Shown here one piece after another: positions 22,891 through 31,297 of a DNA stretch of 64,000 nt (positions within the stretch are counted from its first letter, which is position 1; the number at the start of each line of letters is the position of its first letter). The stretch is from Paenibacillus timonensis. GTDB taxonomy: Bacteria; Bacillota; Bacilli; Paenibacillales; Paenibacillaceae. Under the pieces are notes generated by a model. The model did no database searches. It worked only from the letters and a program-made list of their open reading frames with translations, and was not told the origin of the DNA. The stretch spans positions 186,001 to 250,000 of the forward strand of contig NZ_WNZY01000003.1 in NCBI RefSeq assembly GCF_009725205.1, written 5' to 3'. A program made the position numbers and the translations under genes.

Positions 22891-23911
22891 ATTGATACTC
22901 TTTTTCCAATTCCATTTGACGCATATGCCAGGTTTCCCACTCCCTTTTCTCGTCTTCAAACGCAACTTTGTCTACGATACGAGGAGCGATCTTTCTGATT
23001 TCATCAGAAGGATTGAAAGCAAAAATGTGACGATGCGCATTTTCGGCAATAAAACGATTTAAAGTTGTCGCTAGCTCTATGGAGCAAGCATTCATTCTAG
23101 TATCATTACCAACCTGAGTATATAATAATAACTCGGGAGATAAAGGAAAAATGATTTCGCTCCCCTCATTTCCCCACCCGCCTTTAAAATCGTACGATCC
23201 CGCTTCGTAGTAATTTAACTTCACTACAGGATTGTCGCTTGTGATCCACTCCATCCCTTCAGGAGCTTGGATTATACTCCATGTGTGCGTATTCAGTACC
23301 CTATAGGTGTTGAACAGAACGTGGCGAATAGAGAACAGCCAAAGTCCCCGCCCCAATAGCACTTCAGTTTTCAACTGCCCCCACTCCGAATCAGTGCTGA
23401 TTTCCTTAGTTACTTTCATAGGAATCATTTTGGAATCAGGATTCGACTCATTAGCTGGAATGTGACCTTGATCCTTTCCAGCTTCCAATATGCTAATAGC
23501 GGACTGCATCACTTCTTCCATGATATTCGGCATCTCCAACTTCCAACGCTTCATATGCTCTATGTAATTAGCTGGAGAGCGTATATCGTGAAGTGCAACA
23601 AATCTAAGCAAGGACTCCCACTCTTGTTCGTTTAAAGGCTCATTAGAACGTGCTTTTAATAAGGCTTTTTGTGCAGGGGATTCAATTTCCTGATCCATCC
23701 ACACTTCAACCTCATCGGACTCGTCTCCTACTATGGTTCGGGTAAACAGATGCTGATGATTGGCTATACTCCTTATTGACGATTGTGACCACTCTGGAAC
23801 TGCATTATGGGAGACTAACGTACGGTATGTCCAAACTCTATGATGATTATTTGCCCATGCTTTTAAGTATGATTGGGATACGTAATGATGATTCTTTCTA
23901 AGGTTTTTCAC
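22889..23911 (-). CDS. DUF4238 family protein
   Basis: A 340-residue protein with the DUF4238 signature NHHYVSQSYLKAW at the N-terminus, then an all-helical middle, and ITSDNPVVKLN in the C-terminal half. DUF4238 proteins are widespread on mobile elements; their biochemical role is unknown to me, though the conserved His/Asp residues suggest an enzyme. I prefer GTG 23911, 7 bases after GGGGGGAG, over ATG 23938. It stands alone on the minus strand, convergent with the primase gene, and is a typical cargo-type gene. Confidence 0.75.
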   Translation of the reverse strand: MKNLRKNHHYVSQSYLKAWANNHHRVWTYRTLVSHNAVPEWSQSSIRSIANHQHLFTRTIVGDESDEVEVWMDQEIESPAQKALLKARSNEPLNEQEWESLLRFVALHDIRSPANYIEHMKRWKLEMPNIMEEVMQSAISILEAGKDQGHIPANESNPDSKMIPMKVTKEISTDSEWGQLKTEVLLGRGLWLFSIRHVLFNTYRVLNTHTWSIIQAPEGMEWITSDNPVVKLNYYEAGSYDFKGGWGNEGSEIIFPLSPELLLYTQVGNDTRMNACSIELATTLNRFIAENAHRHIFAFNPSDEIRKIAPRIVDKVAFEDEKREWETWHMRQMELEKEYQ

Positions 23912-24143
23912 CGATAACTCCCCCCATTCAGAAGCCATAATTGTTCGGAAGATTTAGTCCTGTACTAGTACTAAGTCCCCTCTATTCCTGTAGATGTAAT
24001 TATAGCATGATTTCCAAATTCGCTACGGTGATCCAGCTCGTATTACTATAGATACAGTATCAATCACCAAATTCATTTCCGCATTCAGCATCCATTGTTT
24101 TCATATTCTGTGCGGGATACAATCGGTTCAAGAGGTGAAAACA

Positions 24144-25127
24144 ATGTTGAAAGAGGAACTGCTTGAACGAGTTCGAGAGCATGGAATATCAATAAGCAGC
24201 AATATGATTGAGCGTTACGTGGAATATGGTCTTATCGTTGGGAATCGTGTTAGTCTAGGGTTCTCCCAAGGTGTCGTTACCCACTACGACGAGCGGACAA
24301 TAAGCGCTGTTATCTTGATTGATAAGCTTAAATCTAGCAGGCTATGTAAGCATCAGAAGGACTATATCTTCATCCTGTACTGGAAAGGCTATCCCGTTCA
24401 GTGGGACAAGCTAAAGGCACGACTTATTGAATTCCATTCAAGCATTATGAATACATTCAAGGAAGTTGCGGGATATACTGCTCATCCTGACTATCCAGAG
24501 ATCATTGATGATATTGCCACCGACGACGCGGCAAAAGCACCAAAAGCAATTGGTCGGCCTTCAAAAGAGTTTGAAGAGAAGCAAAAGATCGAAGCACGGG
24601 AAAATGCTAAACGTATAATGATTGTAAGCAAGCTTATTTCTGATATCATTTCGAAGGGAGCCATCTCTCAGGAAGTATTCCGTGTCTTCAATCAGCAATC
24701 CAATATCGCATCGGAAATCGCGGGCGATACTGTCCTAGAGTCTACAAATGCATGGTTGCAACAAATGACCTGGAGGAATGCGGTTAGACAATCCGAAGAA
24801 CAGGACTATAGAGAAGCGTATGAGCTCATACATTTGCTTAAGGATTATTGGTCAGACCTTGAAACCCACTTTGGAAGCGTATATGACATCCCCATCTTCG
24901 GTCACAGCATCCAGAACCTTGAGGATTATTATCAAATAAAGTTCTTTACAGACAAGCCGTCGTTCTACAGATATGTACTGCTTGTTCTGATTAGCGGCGG
25001 TTTTCGTCAGCAGCTCATGCAGTTCTTGTCCAAGCCTACAACTAGGGAGAGCTGGAATCAAATTATCGCTTCTCTGCCCGCTCTCCTTGCTCAGATTACG
25101 GGAGAGGAGGTGACACACAATGGGTAA
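24144..25127 (+). CDS. Element protein with MerR-like N-terminus
   Basis: A 327-residue protein. The first 70 residues resemble a MerR-type winged helix (LLERVREHGI, then MIERYVEYGLI and RTISAVILIDKL). A linker with GRPSKEFEEKQKIEARENAK follows, and a long helical C-terminal domain ends the protein. I chose ATG 24144, after AGAGGTGAAAACA. No full-length family is recognised. It precedes the 41-aa membrane gene with an 8-base overlap and lies convergent to the recombinase. It could be an excision or replication regulator. Confidence 0.55.
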   Translation: MLKEELLERVREHGISISSNMIERYVEYGLIVGNRVSLGFSQGVVTHYDERTISAVILIDKLKSSRLCKHQKDYIFILYWKGYPVQWDKLKARLIEFHSSIMNTFKEVAGYTAHPDYPEIIDDIATDDAAKAPKAIGRPSKEFEEKQKIEARENAKRIMIVSKLISDIISKGAISQEVFRVFNQQSNIASEIAGDTVLESTNAWLQQMTWRNAVRQSEEQDYREAYELIHLLKDYWSDLETHFGSVYDIPIFGHSIQNLEDYYQIKFFTDKPSFYRYVLLVLISGGFRQQLMQFLSKPTTRESWNQIIASLPALLAQITGEEVTHNG

Positions 25128-25245
25128 CGTCGGAATCGCATTAGGAGGCGGCAAGGCCTTCTCAGCCCCTGCATGGTTCATCTTGGTAATAATCGGTTTA
25201 GCAGTTATCGGTATCAATCATGTAATCCAAAGGGCAAAGAATTAA
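25120..25245 (+). CDS. Tiny membrane protein (41 aa)
   Basis: A 41-residue protein with a Gly-rich start (GIALGGGKAFS), one hydrophobic span (AWFILVIIGLAVIGI) and a basic end. The ATG at 25120 follows GGAGAGGAGGTGACACACA, one of the strongest sites in the element. It overlaps the previous gene by 8 bases. Function is unknown; its size and fold recall holin-like or membrane-perturbing peptides. Confidence 0.6.
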   Translation: MGNVGIALGGGKAFSAPAWFILVIIGLAVIGINHVIQRAKN

Positions 25246-25251
25246 ACAAAA

Positions 25252-25290
25252 CGAGCACCTTCTCCATTACGAGATAGGTGCTCCATGTTG
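25252..25290 (-). terminator. Terminator between convergent genes
   Basis: GAGCACCT...AGGTGCTC pairs as a stem; on the minus strand it is followed by GTTTTGTTT, so it mainly ends recombinase transcripts. Confidence 0.65.
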
Positions 25291-25406
25291 TATGATATCT
25301 CACAGCCTCATAATGAGGCTATTACGATTTTTAACCCGCCCTATTGAAAATCCCCGCTCCCTAACCCCAAGAGCCTAGAAACGCCTCCTAGAGCTTCACT
25401 GCACAA

Positions 25407-26384
25407 TCAAATCCCATCCATGTGCGCGATAGGACTATGCTTCTGATACTTACGAGCGATTTCATCATTCGTGAAATCCAGATAAGCTTTCTGAGTTACT
25501 TCAACCGAGCTATGCCCTAGAATGCGGCACAAGCTAAACCAGTCCCCGTTATTCAAGATATAGTACTTAGCAAAGTTATTCCTCAGTTGATGAGGATGAA
25601 TGGATACCCCTACCCGTTCTCCCGCTTCGCGCAATGCTCGTTCATAATTGCGTACTTCAAGCTGCGTTCCTCTGGTCGTCGGAAACAAGAATGGGCTTTC
25701 CGAATACCTATCCTTGTACTTCATCCATTGCTTCATGTCATTAGCCAGCTTGAACGAGAAGTACACATATCGCTCCTGCTTATTCTTCGGGTTCGTGATT
25801 AAGATGCTCTTATGGGTATAGTCAAAATGCTCAGGGAATAAGGACAGGCATTCTCCAATTCGCATTCCCGTATCCAACAATAGCTTGGTAATGATGTAGT
25901 TCCTGTAGCCGTGGAAGGTTGATGAATCGAACTGCTTTAATACTCGCTTGATTTCATCAGGTGTCAATATCTTCTTCAACTTCCGTTCAGGCTTAGGGTT
26001 GTCGATACTGTCCACGGGGTTCTTTGGAATTTCCCGCTCGGCGTGGTACAGATAATTGAAAAAGACTTTGATGTTCCGAACGTAGTTGGCTATGGTTGTC
26101 GTCGATATGTCCTTTTTATAATCGCTTCGGTTATCGGGATGATTAATGTTCTTGCTCTCTTCCTTGTTGACGACCGTGTACTTGCCCCGCTCCCGCAGAT
26201 ACTTAATGTATTGCCGAATATGCCCCGATTGCACTTTCTTCACATCTTCGATATCAAAGCTCTGCTTCAAGAACAACGTAAACAACTTAAGGGTTTGTTC
26301 ATAGGATGCCAAAGTCTTGCGGGAAAGATTCTTCGAACTGCAATAAAGCATAAAATTGTCGATGTGAAATTCCATGTCTGTCAT
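25407..26384 (-). CDS. int: Tyrosine recombinase (element integrase)
   Basis: A 325-residue XerD-like integrase. The N-terminal SAM-like core-binding domain spans residues 4-120; the catalytic domain carries Arg175 (DTGMRIGE), Lys200, His265-x2-Arg268 (HPHQLRNNF), His291 (LGHSS) and Tyr301 (KAYLDF), so all catalytic residues are present. I chose ATG 26384, 11 bases after AAAGGAG. The gene starts about 33 bases from the inner right arm and about 280 bases from the attR core, a normal place for an integrase. It probably catalyses insertion at, and excision from, the spo0A core. Confidence 0.93.
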   Translation of the reverse strand: MTDMEFHIDNFMLYCSSKNLSRKTLASYEQTLKLFTLFLKQSFDIEDVKKVQSGHIRQYIKYLRERGKYTVVNKEESKNINHPDNRSDYKKDISTTTIANYVRNIKVFFNYLYHAEREIPKNPVDSIDNPKPERKLKKILTPDEIKRVLKQFDSSTFHGYRNYIITKLLLDTGMRIGECLSLFPEHFDYTHKSILITNPKNKQERYVYFSFKLANDMKQWMKYKDRYSESPFLFPTTRGTQLEVRNYERALREAGERVGVSIHPHQLRNNFAKYYILNNGDWFSLCRILGHSSVEVTQKAYLDFTNDEIARKYQKHSPIAHMDGI

Positions 26385-26416
26385 AAGAAATACCACTCCT
26401 TTATGGGGTTGTTGGG

Positions 26417-26459
26417 AACCCAATAAACAAGTGGTATTTGTTGGCTTACTCATTCGATA
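26417..26459. repeat. Right inverted arm of the element
   Basis: Exact inverted copies of the two left-arm motifs: AACCCAATAAACA (26417-26429) and TACTCATTCGATA (26447-26459). They overlap the integrase promoter region, so binding by integrase or excisionase could also regulate int. Confidence 0.75.
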
Positions 26460-26547
26460 TTTATCGGCTCAAACCGTCCGCTTTCGGATATTTATAGCCA
26501 AAACTGCAATAGCCCTTGACACGCTCAAAGCCTTACGGCTCTTGCCT

Positions 26548-27351
26548 TCACGAAACCTTATGCTCAATCCGCAGCTTGTCCGCGACCATCGCGATAAACT
26601 CGCTGTTAGTCGGCTTGGATTTGGAGATATTGATCGTATATCCAAATAGATGGCTGATCGAATCGATGTTGCCGCGCGTCCAGGCGACCTCGATCGCATG
26701 GCGAATTGCGCGCTCCACGCGTGAAGGCGTCGTTTTGAATTTTTCTGCGATTGCCGGATACAGCGTCTTTGTGATTGCGCCTAAGATCTCGATGTTATTG
26801 TATACCATCGTAATGGCTTCACGTAGATATTGGTACCCTTTAATATGCGCAGGAACTCCGATTTCATGTATGATCGAAGTGATGTTCGCATCGAGGTTTT
26901 TGCCCTTGCCTAAAGGTACCACATTCGATTTGGTGTAAGAAGTCGATGGTGTATTCGTCGTTAAGGTTTGAACGCCGACAAGCTGACGGATACGATTCGC
27001 TAGGACTTCCATGTCAAAAGGTTTCAAGATGTAGTAAGAAGCGCCAAGCTGAACAGCACGTTGCGTGATGTTCTCTTGACCAAAAGCGGTCAGCATGATG
27101 ATTTTAGGTTGCGGTGTCAAGTTGAGATCGCGAATGCGCTCAAGTACGCCGAGTCCGTCTAGATGAGGCATAATGATGTCCAGGATCAACACGTCCGGAA
27201 CTCTTGCTGCATTATCGATCATCTCCAGCACTTCTTCCCCATTATAGGCGATTCCCGAGACGACCATATCGTCTTGCTCCGAAATGTATTCCGCGAGCAA
27301 ATTCGTAAATTCTCGATTATCATCCGCCAACAACACTTCGATTTTCTGCAC
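26548..27351 (-). CDS. spo0A: Spo0A, master sporulation response regulator (3' end supplied by element)
   Basis: A 267-residue response regulator that, when phosphorylated by the phosphorelay, switches on sporulation and stationary-phase genes. The receiver domain has the acidic pocket LLADDNREF, phospho-acceptor Asp58 (VLILDIIMP) and the conserved Lys in ILKPFD. The C-terminal DNA-binding domain contains [19 protein letters not shown] and ends [10 protein letters not shown]. The length matches B. subtilis Spo0A. The last 38 or so codons (below 26663) come from the integrated element by my model and differ from the displaced host copy mainly at silent sites, so the protein is restored. An upstream sigma-H promoter and Spo0A boxes are visible. 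Confidence 0.97.
   Translation of the reverse strand: MQKIEVLLADDNREFTNLLAEYISEQDDMVVSGIAYNGEEVLEMIDNAARVPDVLILDIIMPHLDGLGVLERIRDLNLTPQPKIIMLTAFGQENITQRAVQLGASYYILKPFDMEVLANRIRQLVGVQTLTTNTPSTSYTKSNVVPLGKGKNLDANITSIIHEIGVPAHIKGYQYLREAITMVYNNIEILGAITKTLYPAIAEKFKTTPSRVERAIRHAIEVAWTRGNIDSISHLFGYTINISKSKPTNSEFIAMVADKLRIEHKVS
26663..26688. repeat. attR core (26 bp, inside intact spo0A)
   Basis: Identical to 2362-2387. Sequence on the high-coordinate side is host spo0A; sequence from 26548 to 26662 is the element-supplied replacement 3' end. Confidence 0.8.
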
Positions 27352-27414
27352 TGCCTACGTCCTCCTTCAGGTAAATGGATGGGTTCTAATATTTTTCTCC
27401 TCTTCCCAGAATAA

Positions 27415-27443
27415 GGATTCGACACGCAAAAGTAAATTCCTTC
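27415..27443 (-). promoter_or_regulatory. Sigma-H promoter of spo0A
   Basis: On the minus strand GAAGGAATT and GTCGAATCC are 11 bases apart, matching the sigma-H consensus (RnAGGAwww, 11-12 spacer, RnnGAATww). It lies 64 bases upstream of the start codon, corresponding to the Ps promoter of B. subtilis spo0A. Confidence 0.75.
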
Positions 27444-27536
27444 TGTCGAAAATTATTTTTATTTATTTTTTTGCAGGCTTGAGATATAATAAAATATTTA
27501 TTTACACAAAGCGATTTCGTTCGGATTCATTCGACA
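27418..27536. promoter_or_regulatory. Three Spo0A boxes in the spo0A promoter region
   Basis: TGTCGAA occurs at 27418-27424 (minus), 27444-27450 (plus) and 27530-27536 (minus, as TTTGTCGAATG). These match the 0A-box core, so autoregulation by phosphorylated Spo0A is expected. Confidence 0.75.
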
Positions 27537-27587
27537 AATGCATACAGGAATGAGGAGGGGTTTGTCGAGCGGCGTAACCCTCAGGAT

Positions 27588-27634
27588 AAAAAAATCTTAA
27601 GGCAGCGTTAGCTCGCCTTAAGATTTTGCTGTGT
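27588..27634 (-). terminator. spoIVB terminator
   Basis: AATCTTAAGGC and GCCTTAAGATT form an 11-pair stem followed by TTTTTTATCC on the minus strand. The stop codon of spoIVB lies within the stem. Confidence 0.85.
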
Positions 27635-28939
27635 TTCTTTGCCTCTTTGAAGAATACCAGCGTCCTGTAGCATCCATTCGATAAAGCAACCGTATCCCGA
27701 TTTCGGGTCGTTAACGAAAACATGGGTGACTGCTCCAATCAGCTTCCCGTTCTGAATAATCGGGCTGCCGCTCATGCCTTGTACGATGCCACCCGTTTTC
27801 TCCACAAGGCGAGGATCCGTAATTCGAATCACCAGACCTTTGGTTTCCGGAGCGCTCTGCTTGGAAACATGGACGATTTCAACCTTAAATCGCTCCACGT
27901 GTTGACCTTCCACCACGGTCAAAATTTCCGCGGGTCCTTCCTTAACTTCCTCCGCAAATGCAACAGGAATCGGTTTCTCATATACGCTATGTTCCGGGTT
28001 TTGTGACATTTTCCCGAAGATCCCGAAGTGCGTATTCCGTTCGATATTGCCCAGAGTTTTACCTTCCTTCAGAAAATGTGCCCGCTTCTCCCCCGGTTCT
28101 CCGCTTTCACTCTTAGAGATGGACGTTACGCTGGACTGCAGGATCTGTCCGCTACCCACCACGATCGGTGTCTGCGTATTCATGTCAGTGATAATGTGAC
28201 CTAACGCCCCATATACTCCATGATTCGGGGAATAGAAGGTTAACGTACCCACCCCTGCGGCGGAATCCCGGATATAAAGTCCCAATCTCCAGGCTCGATC
28301 CTGTAGATCGTAAGCCGGGCTCAGAGAAGTGTTAAATTCCTTGTCGTTCCGCTGATAGGTAATCTTGAGCGGTCTTTGGTGTTTGCCAGCATCAGCCGCT
28401 ATATCGGCCACCTCGCGGACATCCTGCAGTTTCGTACCATTAATGTGAGTGATCAGATCCCCGGCTTGAATTCCGGCAGCTTCGCCGGGAGATACCTTGC
28501 CGGTATCAGTGACGACCTGGTGATGGCCGACCACTAAGATCCCGGCGGATTTGACCTTTACTCCGATGGTTTGTCCGCCGGGAATGACTTTGAGGTCCGG
28601 AATCACATTGACCTTGACAGTCTTCAGAGGAATTTGACCGAATAATTTCATGCGGAGGGTTGCTTCTCCACTGCGAAGCGACGAGAGCTTGAGCGGATTT
28701 CCCAATGATACTTTCATGGATGGATTTCCCTGCCCGTTCAACATCACAACATCGGGCCGATCCACACTGACTTCGGCCTGTACAGGCAAAGCTAATGAAA
28801 TTTGCGTTCCCTGACCTTGAAACAGGCGTAACTCGTCCGGCAAAACAGGAAGCCGCCCTTCAGCGGCGGACGTGCCGAGAAAACAAAAGAAGAAGGCAAG
28901 AAAAAGACCGAGCATTCTATTCCTGAGGTTCGGGTTCAA
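27608..28939 (-). CDS. spoIVB: SpoIVB serine peptidase, intercompartmental sporulation signal
   Basis: A 443-residue S55-family peptidase made in the forespore. It crosses the inner forespore membrane and triggers pro-sigma-K processing by cleaving SpoIVFA. It has an N-terminal signal/anchor (residues 8-26), a PDZ domain around 125-205 (AAGIQAGDLITHINGTKL) and the S55 catalytic region with GALGHIITD (His) and GMSGSPIIQNGKL (Ser). The length is close to the 426 of B. subtilis. It lies between spo0A and recN in the canonical order. It has its own terminator. Confidence 0.96.
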   Translation of the reverse strand: MNPNLRNRMLGLFLAFFFCFLGTSAAEGRLPVLPDELRLFQGQGTQISLALPVQAEVSVDRPDVVMLNGQGNPSMKVSLGNPLKLSSLRSGEATLRMKLFGQIPLKTVKVNVIPDLKVIPGGQTIGVKVKSAGILVVGHHQVVTDTGKVSPGEAAGIQAGDLITHINGTKLQDVREVADIAADAGKHQRPLKITYQRNDKEFNTSLSPAYDLQDRAWRLGLYIRDSAAGVGTLTFYSPNHGVYGALGHIITDMNTQTPIVVGSGQILQSSVTSISKSESGEPGEKRAHFLKEGKTLGNIERNTHFGIFGKMSQNPEHSVYEKPIPVAFAEEVKEGPAEILTVVEGQHVERFKVEIVHVSKQSAPETKGLVIRITDPRLVEKTGGIVQGMSGSPIIQNGKLIGAVTHVFVNDPKSGYGCFIEWMLQDAGILQRGKETQQNLKAS

Positions 28940-29038
28940 TGGCTGTCACGCTCCCTTAGCTTCTTTCGCTTGACGAAAAAGTGGTCGCCAATTGCGTACC
29001 TATAAGATACCCCGGGTCAGGTGTTTTATTACTGTCAA

Positions 29039-30778
29039 TCATTGTGCCGCACTTAATAAACCATCCTTTTGTGCCTGTGCCAGCTTCAACATTTCCTGGG
29101 CATGATGCTGCGTCTTCTCCGTGATTTCCACCCCGCCGAGCATGCGGGCTAATTCATTGACCCGTCCCGCTTCATCTAAAGATTCAACGCGGGTCATCGT
29201 GCGGCCGTCCTCGACAACCTTCTCAATAAGATACTGACGATCGGCCATGCAGGCCACCTGCGGAAGATGGGTAATGGCGAACACTTGGCACATCGCGGAC
29301 AAACGTGATAATTTATCGGCGATCGACTGGGCTGCCCGTCCGCTGACGCCGGTATCGACTTCGTCGAAGATCAATACAGGAACTTGTTCATGCCGGGCAA
29401 AAATACTTTTGAGCGCCAGCATCATCCGCGACAGCTCGCCACCGGATGCAATTTTGCTCAGCGGCCGGAGCGGTTCCCCCGGGTTCGGCGAGATCAGGAA
29501 TTCGGCATTATCGATGCCCTGCTTACCGGGACGGATTTTCTTGCCTTCCCATTCCAACCCATGGGCGTCCTCCATCACGGACAATTTCACTTGCAGGGAG
29601 GTTCTCCCCATTTGCAGGTCTTTAAGCTCGATCTCGATCTGACCCGCGAGTTCTTCAGCCATCCGATGCCGCACAGCACTTAGCTCTAAGGCTTGAGTCA
29701 TCAGACTTGTGGTTAGTTTCTCCCGCTGTGCCTGAAGCTGCTCCAATCGCTCGTCCTTGTTCTCCAAAGCGTCGGCTTCCAAACGGATCTTCTCATAATA
29801 AGTGAGGATCCCTTGGATGTCGTCCCCGTATTTACGACGCAGGGAAGAGATCAGGTCTAGGCGTTCCTCTACCTCCTCCAGCCGCTCCGGATTAAACTCA
29901 ATCCGTTCACGGTAATCCCGCAAACTGAAAGACGCATCCTCCAGTTGATAATAAGCCGACTGCAGTTGCTCCAGGAGAGGAGAAATCCCTTTGCTGTCAT
30001 AAGCGGCCACTTCACTTAGTTTGGATACCGCTTTGGCGATCGCATCAAGTCCTTGGGGACCATACAACGAGTCATACGCTTTCGAGATGGACTCCATCAT
30101 TTTCTCGCTATGGGATAGCTTGACCTTTTCCTCCGCGAGTAATTCATCTTCACCCGGTTTTAACTCGGCTGCCGAAATTTCGCCAAGCTGAAAACGGTAT
30201 AAATCAAGCATTTGCAAGGCCTGTTGGCTCGTATTGCGCAGTTCGTTATATTCTTTATCAATGCGAACGAATTCGGCGTAAGTCGCCTGGTAAGCCGCCT
30301 TCACCGGATCAATCGATTCGGCCCCGTAAGCGTCCAGCAGCTCCAAATGGCGTTCCGGCCGAAGCAGGGTTTGGTGCTCATGTTGTCCATGCAGGTTGAC
30401 CAACTCGTCCCCAACCTCGCGCAGCATCGACAAATTGACCAGTTGACCGTTGATGCGGGCCGAGCTCTTGCCTTGGACGCTGATTTCCCGACGTATAATT
30501 AGAAGCTCGCCGGGATCCCCGGCAATCCCAAGTCCGTCCAAGGTGGTCCAAACCGGATGTTCCGTCGGCAGATCGAAGGAGGCCTCCATTTCAGCCTTGT
30601 CACAGCCATAACGAATCAAGTCCGCCGAACCCCGGCCGCCGGCAATCAAGCCCAGCGCATCGATAATAATCGATTTACCTGCACCGGTCTCCCCCGTCAG
30701 GACATGAAAGCCGGAACCAAACGATACCTCCACCGCTTCAACAACCGCCAAATTACGTATGGATAAATGAACCAACAT
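29039..30778 (-). CDS. recN: RecN, DNA repair SMC-like ATPase
   Basis: A 579-residue SMC-like protein acting early at double-strand breaks. Walker A GETGAGKS lies at about residues 29-36. Long coiled coils flank the middle (about 160-380), and the C-terminal ATPase half carries the ABC signature ASGGELSRMML and Walker B LIFDEVDTGVSG. The size is typical. It is 32 bases downstream of argR, the conserved argR-recN pair of Bacillales. Confidence 0.97.
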   Translation of the reverse strand: MLVHLSIRNLAVVEAVEVSFGSGFHVLTGETGAGKSIIIDALGLIAGGRGSADLIRYGCDKAEMEASFDLPTEHPVWTTLDGLGIAGDPGELLIIRREISVQGKSSARINGQLVNLSMLREVGDELVNLHGQHEHQTLLRPERHLELLDAYGAESIDPVKAAYQATYAEFVRIDKEYNELRNTSQQALQMLDLYRFQLGEISAAELKPGEDELLAEEKVKLSHSEKMMESISKAYDSLYGPQGLDAIAKAVSKLSEVAAYDSKGISPLLEQLQSAYYQLEDASFSLRDYRERIEFNPERLEEVEERLDLISSLRRKYGDDIQGILTYYEKIRLEADALENKDERLEQLQAQREKLTTSLMTQALELSAVRHRMAEELAGQIEIELKDLQMGRTSLQVKLSVMEDAHGLEWEGKKIRPGKQGIDNAEFLISPNPGEPLRPLSKIASGGELSRMMLALKSIFARHEQVPVLIFDEVDTGVSGRAAQSIADKLSRLSAMCQVFAITHLPQVACMADRQYLIEKVVEDGRTMTRVESLDEAGRVNELARMLGGVEITEKTQHHAQEMLKLAQAQKDGLLSAAQ

Positions 30779-30810
30779 GCGAGGCCCTCCTCCCCCTACT
30801 CCAAGCTCAA

Positions 30811-31260
30811 TTAAGATATGTATCCCATGATCTGTTCGATCAGAAACCGGCTGTAGTCCTCATTCCGGCAGATCAGCAAAATCGTGTCATCTCCGCAGAT
30901 CGTGCCAAGCAAATCCGGCCATTCCATATTATCCAGCAGTACGGCTACCGAATTTGCCGTACCCGGAAGGCATTTCATGACGACTAGATTGCCGGTGTGA
31001 TCAATATGAACGAAACTGTCGACCAGCGCCCGCTGCAGCTTCTGCACCGGGTTATAACGCTGAGCAGTCGGCATGGAGTACTTATACTTGCCGTCGTCGG
31101 TCGGTACTTTAATCAACATCAGTTCCTTGATATCACGGGAGACCGTGGCTTGGGTGACCTGGTATCCTGCCTCACGCAGCGCTTCCACCAACTCATCTTG
31201 GGTTTCGATTTCTCTTGCCGTAATGATTTCCCGAATTTTGATATGTCTATGCCCTTTCAT
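30811..31260 (-). CDS. argR: ArgR/AhrC arginine-dependent regulator
   Basis: A 149-residue hexameric regulator that represses arginine synthesis and activates catabolism with arginine as corepressor. The N-terminal winged helix contains TQDELVEALREAGYQVTQAT, and the C-terminal oligomerisation domain has GTANSVAVLLDNM and GTICGDDTILLICR for arginine binding. I chose ATG 31260, after GGAGGGCAGA; it gives the family's standard length. It precedes recN. Confidence 0.95.
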   Translation of the reverse strand: MKGHRHIKIREIITAREIETQDELVEALREAGYQVTQATVSRDIKELMLIKVPTDDGKYKYSMPTAQRYNPVQKLQRALVDSFVHIDHTGNLVVMKCLPGTANSVAVLLDNMEWPDLLGTICGDDTILLICRNEDYSRFLIEQIMGYIS

Positions 31261-31297
31261 TCTGCCCTCCATTCGCCTGATGATCGAAAATTTCGAT

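Larger units (their letters stand above)
2362..26688. mobile_element. ~24.3-kb integrative element inserted in spo0A
   Basis: The element is bounded by a 26-bp identical core in direct orientation, each copy inside a spo0A 3' coding sequence. It encodes a tyrosine recombinase at the right end, a RadC protein, an AEP-type primase, several phage-type regulators, an Sda homolog and a SIR2-HerA-type defence cassette. Base composition is visibly richer in A+T than the flanks, and genes lie on both strands in short units. No conjugation, terminase, capsid or portal gene was recognised. The boundaries follow the attL/attR core model; the inverted arms lie about 107 and 203 bases inside the cores. 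Confidence 0.9.

Noticed and set aside
2495-26459. The inverted repeats as true transposon ends with a DDE transposase
   Set aside because: No transposase is present, the recombinase is a tyrosine type, and the diverged direct spo0A duplication lies outside the inverted repeats, which fits attL/attR with arm sites.
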